Of a stretch of DNA of 64,000 nucleotides, positions 61,663 to 64,000 are shown piece after piece. The position numbers and the translations under genes were made by a program. Source of the stretch: an uncultured Steroidobacter sp. (GTDB lineage Bacteria; Pseudomonadota; Gammaproteobacteria; Steroidobacterales; Steroidobacteraceae). Where the stretch lies: positions 1 to 64,000 of the forward strand of contig CALLKK010000010.1 in assembly GCA_938008435.1 (NCBI GenBank), written 5' to 3'. The notes below the pieces were generated by a model. That model searched no databases. It had not been told where the DNA came from and saw nothing but the letters and a program-made list of their open reading frames with translations. Position 1 is the first letter of the stretch. Each line of letters starts with the position of its first letter.

Positions 61663-63711
61663 ATGTCGCTTCGCTCCAAGCTGCTGTTGCTGAGTCTACT
61701 GACGCTCGTGCTGCCCTGGGCGGGGTGGAGGTATGCGCAGGAAATGGAGAGCAGCTTGCGACGCGGCCAGGAATCCTCGCTCCTGACCACCGCCGATCTG
61801 CTGAGCCGCGTGGTCGCAAGCGAGCCCGAGCTGCTCTATCGCGCGCATGGCCTGTCGCAGAGCTTCGATCCCGCGCGCGGCGATTTCTTCGCACCGCTCC
61901 TGCCGACGACGCCGCTGCTCGATGGCTTTCCCGACGAGTGGCCGGTGCCCGCGCGTTTCGTGCCGGGCTTCAGCGACACGGCGGCCACACCGCCGCTGAA
62001 AGTCAGGCTCGGCGTGCATGGCCGCTCGATGCATTTCTATGCCGAGGTGCAGCGAGCGACGATCGAATACGAAGTGCCGGCTCACGCGGAGTTCGCGCGC
62101 GCCTCGCCGTCCGATCGGCTCATCTTGCTGATGCGCGATGAATTCGGCCACGAACGGGCCTGGTCGATCAGCGCCGTAGCGCCCGGTCCGCTCATCGTGC
62201 GCCCCTGCGAGCTCGGCATGCCATGGACGCCCAGCAACGAAGCGGTGCCCTATGTCACGGGCGTGTGGCGCGAGACGGAGCATGGCTACGCCATCGAGCT
62301 GCGCGCGCCAGTCAACCAGTTCGGTACCGAGCTCGGCGTCTACGCACTCGATCGCACGAATGCGCTCGTCGCAAGCGCACCGCTCGCCGCGCTGCACACT
62401 GGCTCGGAGCTGCTCAAGCGTCGCCTCGAACAATATGCACCGCATGGCACGCGCGTCTCGGTCGTCGACGTGCACGGCTGGCTGCTGGCGCGTGCCGGCG
62501 CAATCGATCCGACGCCGACTGCCGCGCTCGCGAACGACGGCGACGGCGTGGCACGTTCGATTTACCGCGTGCTCTTCGCCGGCGCCGACGAGCCGGTGCG
62601 TCCCTACGGTCTGCCCTACGGCATGTGGGGCACGCCGGTCGACGCGGCTCGGCAAGGGCAGCGCACGGCCGTGTGGTTTGAAGCGGCGGCCGGCGATCCC
62701 GCGCTCATTCGTGCCGCCGTGCCGATCGAGATCGAAGGCAATGTCTTCGGCGCGCTCGTGCTCGAGCAGCCCGGCGAGGAGCTCGTGCTGGTGCGCGAAG
62801 CGGCGCTCACGCGCTTGCTCAACATGACGCTCGTCGCCACGCTCTTTACGGTCATCGTGATGCTGCTGTTCGCAGCGCGGCTCTCGCACCGCATTCGCCG
62901 CTTGAGCCGCGCCGCCTCGACCGCGCTGACGCCCGAAGGGCGCATCGAGACGACCATTCCGGGAACGAATGCGCGCGATGAGCTCGGCGCACTCGCGCGC
63001 AGCTATGCGACGCTGCTCAATCGACTCAAGGAATACACGAGCTATCTGCAGACGCTCGGCAAGAAGCTCTCGCACGAGCTGCGCACGCCGCTCACGATCG
63101 TCAGTTCCTCGCTCGATAATCTCGCCGCCGAAGAGCCGCTTTCGCCCGAGGCGAAGAGCTATCTCGAGCGCGCACGCGAAGGCTCGGCGCGCATGCACGG
63201 CATTCTGACGGCGCTCAGCGAAGCGACGCGCGTCGAGCAGAGCATCGAGCACACCGAGCGCGTGCGCTTCGATGTCGCCGCGCTCGTGCGCAACATGGGC
63301 CAGGCGTATCGCCAGACCTTCGCGCAGCACCGCATCGTGGCGAACGTTGCATTCGAAAGCTGCCCCGTCATCGGCTCGCCGGACCTGATCGCGCAACTGC
63401 TCGACAAGCTCATGGACAACGCGATCGACTTCACGCCCGTAGGCGGCACGATCGAGATCGCGCTCGACGGCGATTCACGCATCTGTCGACTGAGCGTGCG
63501 CAACGAGGGATCGCTTCTGCCGCCCGAAATGGGCGATCGCCTGTTCGAATCGCTGGTGAGCGGACGCAGCGGCAACGAAGGTAAACCACACCTCGGCCTC
63601 GGTCTCTACATCGTGCGGCTCATTGCCGATTTTCACGGGGGCCGCGTGCGCGCCGAGAACGCGCCGGACTCGAGCGGCGTCATCGTCACGTTCGAGCTGC
63701 CGCGCTACTGA
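61663..63711 (+). CDS. pdsS: PdsS, sensor kinase of the proteobacterial dedicated sortase system
   Basis: 682 aa. An N-terminal membrane helix (about 6-25) precedes a very large periplasmic domain (about 26-385) beginning YAQEMESSLRRGQE, with the string LLDGFPDEWPVP typical of this family. A second helix (LNMTLVATLFTVIVMLLFAARL, about 388-408) leads to HAMP, then HisKA with H471 (KKLSHELRTPLTIVSSSL) and a HATPase with GLGLYIVRLIADFHGG. Fits the dedicated sortase-system kinase (TIGR03785, from memory). No sortase or LPxTG-like substrate lies before the window end. Confidence 0.87.
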   Translation: MSLRSKLLLLSLLTLVLPWAGWRYAQEMESSLRRGQESSLLTTADLLSRVVASEPELLYRAHGLSQSFDPARGDFFAPLLPTTPLLDGFPDEWPVPARFVPGFSDTAATPPLKVRLGVHGRSMHFYAEVQRATIEYEVPAHAEFARASPSDRLILLMRDEFGHERAWSISAVAPGPLIVRPCELGMPWTPSNEAVPYVTGVWRETEHGYAIELRAPVNQFGTELGVYALDRTNALVASAPLAALHTGSELLKRRLEQYAPHGTRVSVVDVHGWLLARAGAIDPTPTAALANDGDGVARSIYRVLFAGADEPVRPYGLPYGMWGTPVDAARQGQRTAVWFEAAAGDPALIRAAVPIEIEGNVFGALVLEQPGEELVLVREAALTRLLNMTLVATLFTVIVMLLFAARLSHRIRRLSRAASTALTPEGRIETTIPGTNARDELGALARSYATLLNRLKEYTSYLQTLGKKLSHELRTPLTIVSSSLDNLAAEEPLSPEAKSYLERAREGSARMHGILTALSEATRVEQSIEHTERVRFDVAALVRNMGQAYRQTFAQHRIVANVAFESCPVIGSPDLIAQLLDKLMDNAIDFTPVGGTIEIALDGDSRICRLSVRNEGSLLPPEMGDRLFESLVSGRSGNEGKPHLGLGLYIVRLIADFHGGRVRAENAPDSSGVIVTFELPRY

Positions 63712-64000
63712 GAGACTCGCGCGCCTGTCGGCGGGCTTTACACCTCACTCCCGCCGGCGCTGCGCGCAATGCACCCACGCATCGCTAACTTGTTGACGCA
63801 GCTACAGAGCGGCATCGATCGGCACGCAGCTTGTATCAAGCAATGCGCGCCCGTCCCAGCGCGGACGCGCGAGGCAGAGAATGCGGGAATACCCCGCTAG
63901 GGGAGACCTCGGCAGGACATTACAAGGCCCAGGATGGAGCCAACGCCGCACATGTGCGGCAACTGAAGGGTTGGTGCGACAGAGCGACGTTTCCTGATTC
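63712..64000. other. Non-coding tail region with inverted repeats
   Basis: No gene is seen in the last 289 bases. Two symmetric sites are present: TACCCC-GC-TAGGGG (63890-63903), which repeats the TAGGGG half-site found near 27242, and the perfect palindrome GCCGCACATGTGCGGC (63945-63960). This is probably the control region of a gene beyond the window. Confidence 0.45.

Noticed and set aside
63840..63930. Riboswitch (e.g. cyclic-di-GMP type) in the last 150 bases
   Set aside because: I could not find the conserved core of any riboswitch class I know; only inverted repeats remain.

Overview
The window is high-GC DNA (visually about 65% G+C) with densely packed genes. Most look chromosomal and gammaproteobacterial: mutY-yggX, coaBC-dut, radC, rpmB-rpmG, mutM, coaD, rsmD divergent from ftsY, then ftsE-ftsX-rpoH. 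A proteobacterial HrcA-type (CIRCE) site, a sortase-dedicated two-component pair, AmpG and glutaryl-CoA dehydrogenase fit a free-living, metabolically versatile gammaproteobacterium. I would look first in the Nevskiales/Steroidobacterales/Xanthomonadales neighbourhood; that placement is inference.

Region by region. 1-0.8 kb is the scar of an integrated element at tRNA-Phe: the 3' end of an IS3-family element cuts off a tyrosine integrase. 1.2-3.4 kb carries the ergothioneine genes egtB-egtD. 3.5-5.6 kb has a small acidic protein and a cyclic-nucleotide-binding/rhodanese fusion. 5.8-18.9 kb holds two BarA-like hybrid histidine kinases with complete phosphorelays and a PleD-like diguanylate cyclase, interrupted by yggX, mutY, a START-like protein and an AsmA protein. 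19-21 kb is an ECF sigma / membrane anti-sigma / DUF4097 operon. 21.3-34.7 kb is a two-component island in which two module types each occur twice: REC-EAL plus PAS-HK-REC, and LuxR-type regulator plus HisKA_3 kinase. 35-46 kb is mixed metabolism and small regulators: mannitol-type dehydrogenase, aldehyde dehydrogenase, phosphoribosyltransferase, tRNA-Gly, a lone receiver, LysR, trmB, Rieske-ampG and pyrE. 46.7-58.1 kb is mostly housekeeping. 58.1-63.7 kb has an OmpA lipoprotein, an Mpo1-like membrane protein, glutaryl-CoA dehydrogenase and a PdsR/PdsS pair. No sortase is present before the window ends.

How the parts may work together. The signalling genes offer one cyclic-di-GMP synthase (intact GGEEF and RxxD I-site) and two apparently active EAL phosphodiesterases, all with receiver domains. 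These could be fed by kinases in the same stretch, an architecture reminiscent of the Roc/Sad system of Pseudomonas. Upstream of rpoH I see a near-perfect CIRCE operator overlapping a sigma-E-like promoter, suggesting that HrcA repression and envelope stress converge on the heat-shock sigma factor.

Short repeats (TAGGCTGTAGG beside a GCGCGC hairpin) sit in convergent intergenic regions. No rRNA, CRISPR array or intact prophage is visible. Start codons were chosen by Shine-Dalgarno position and family length; several genes appear to use GTG.
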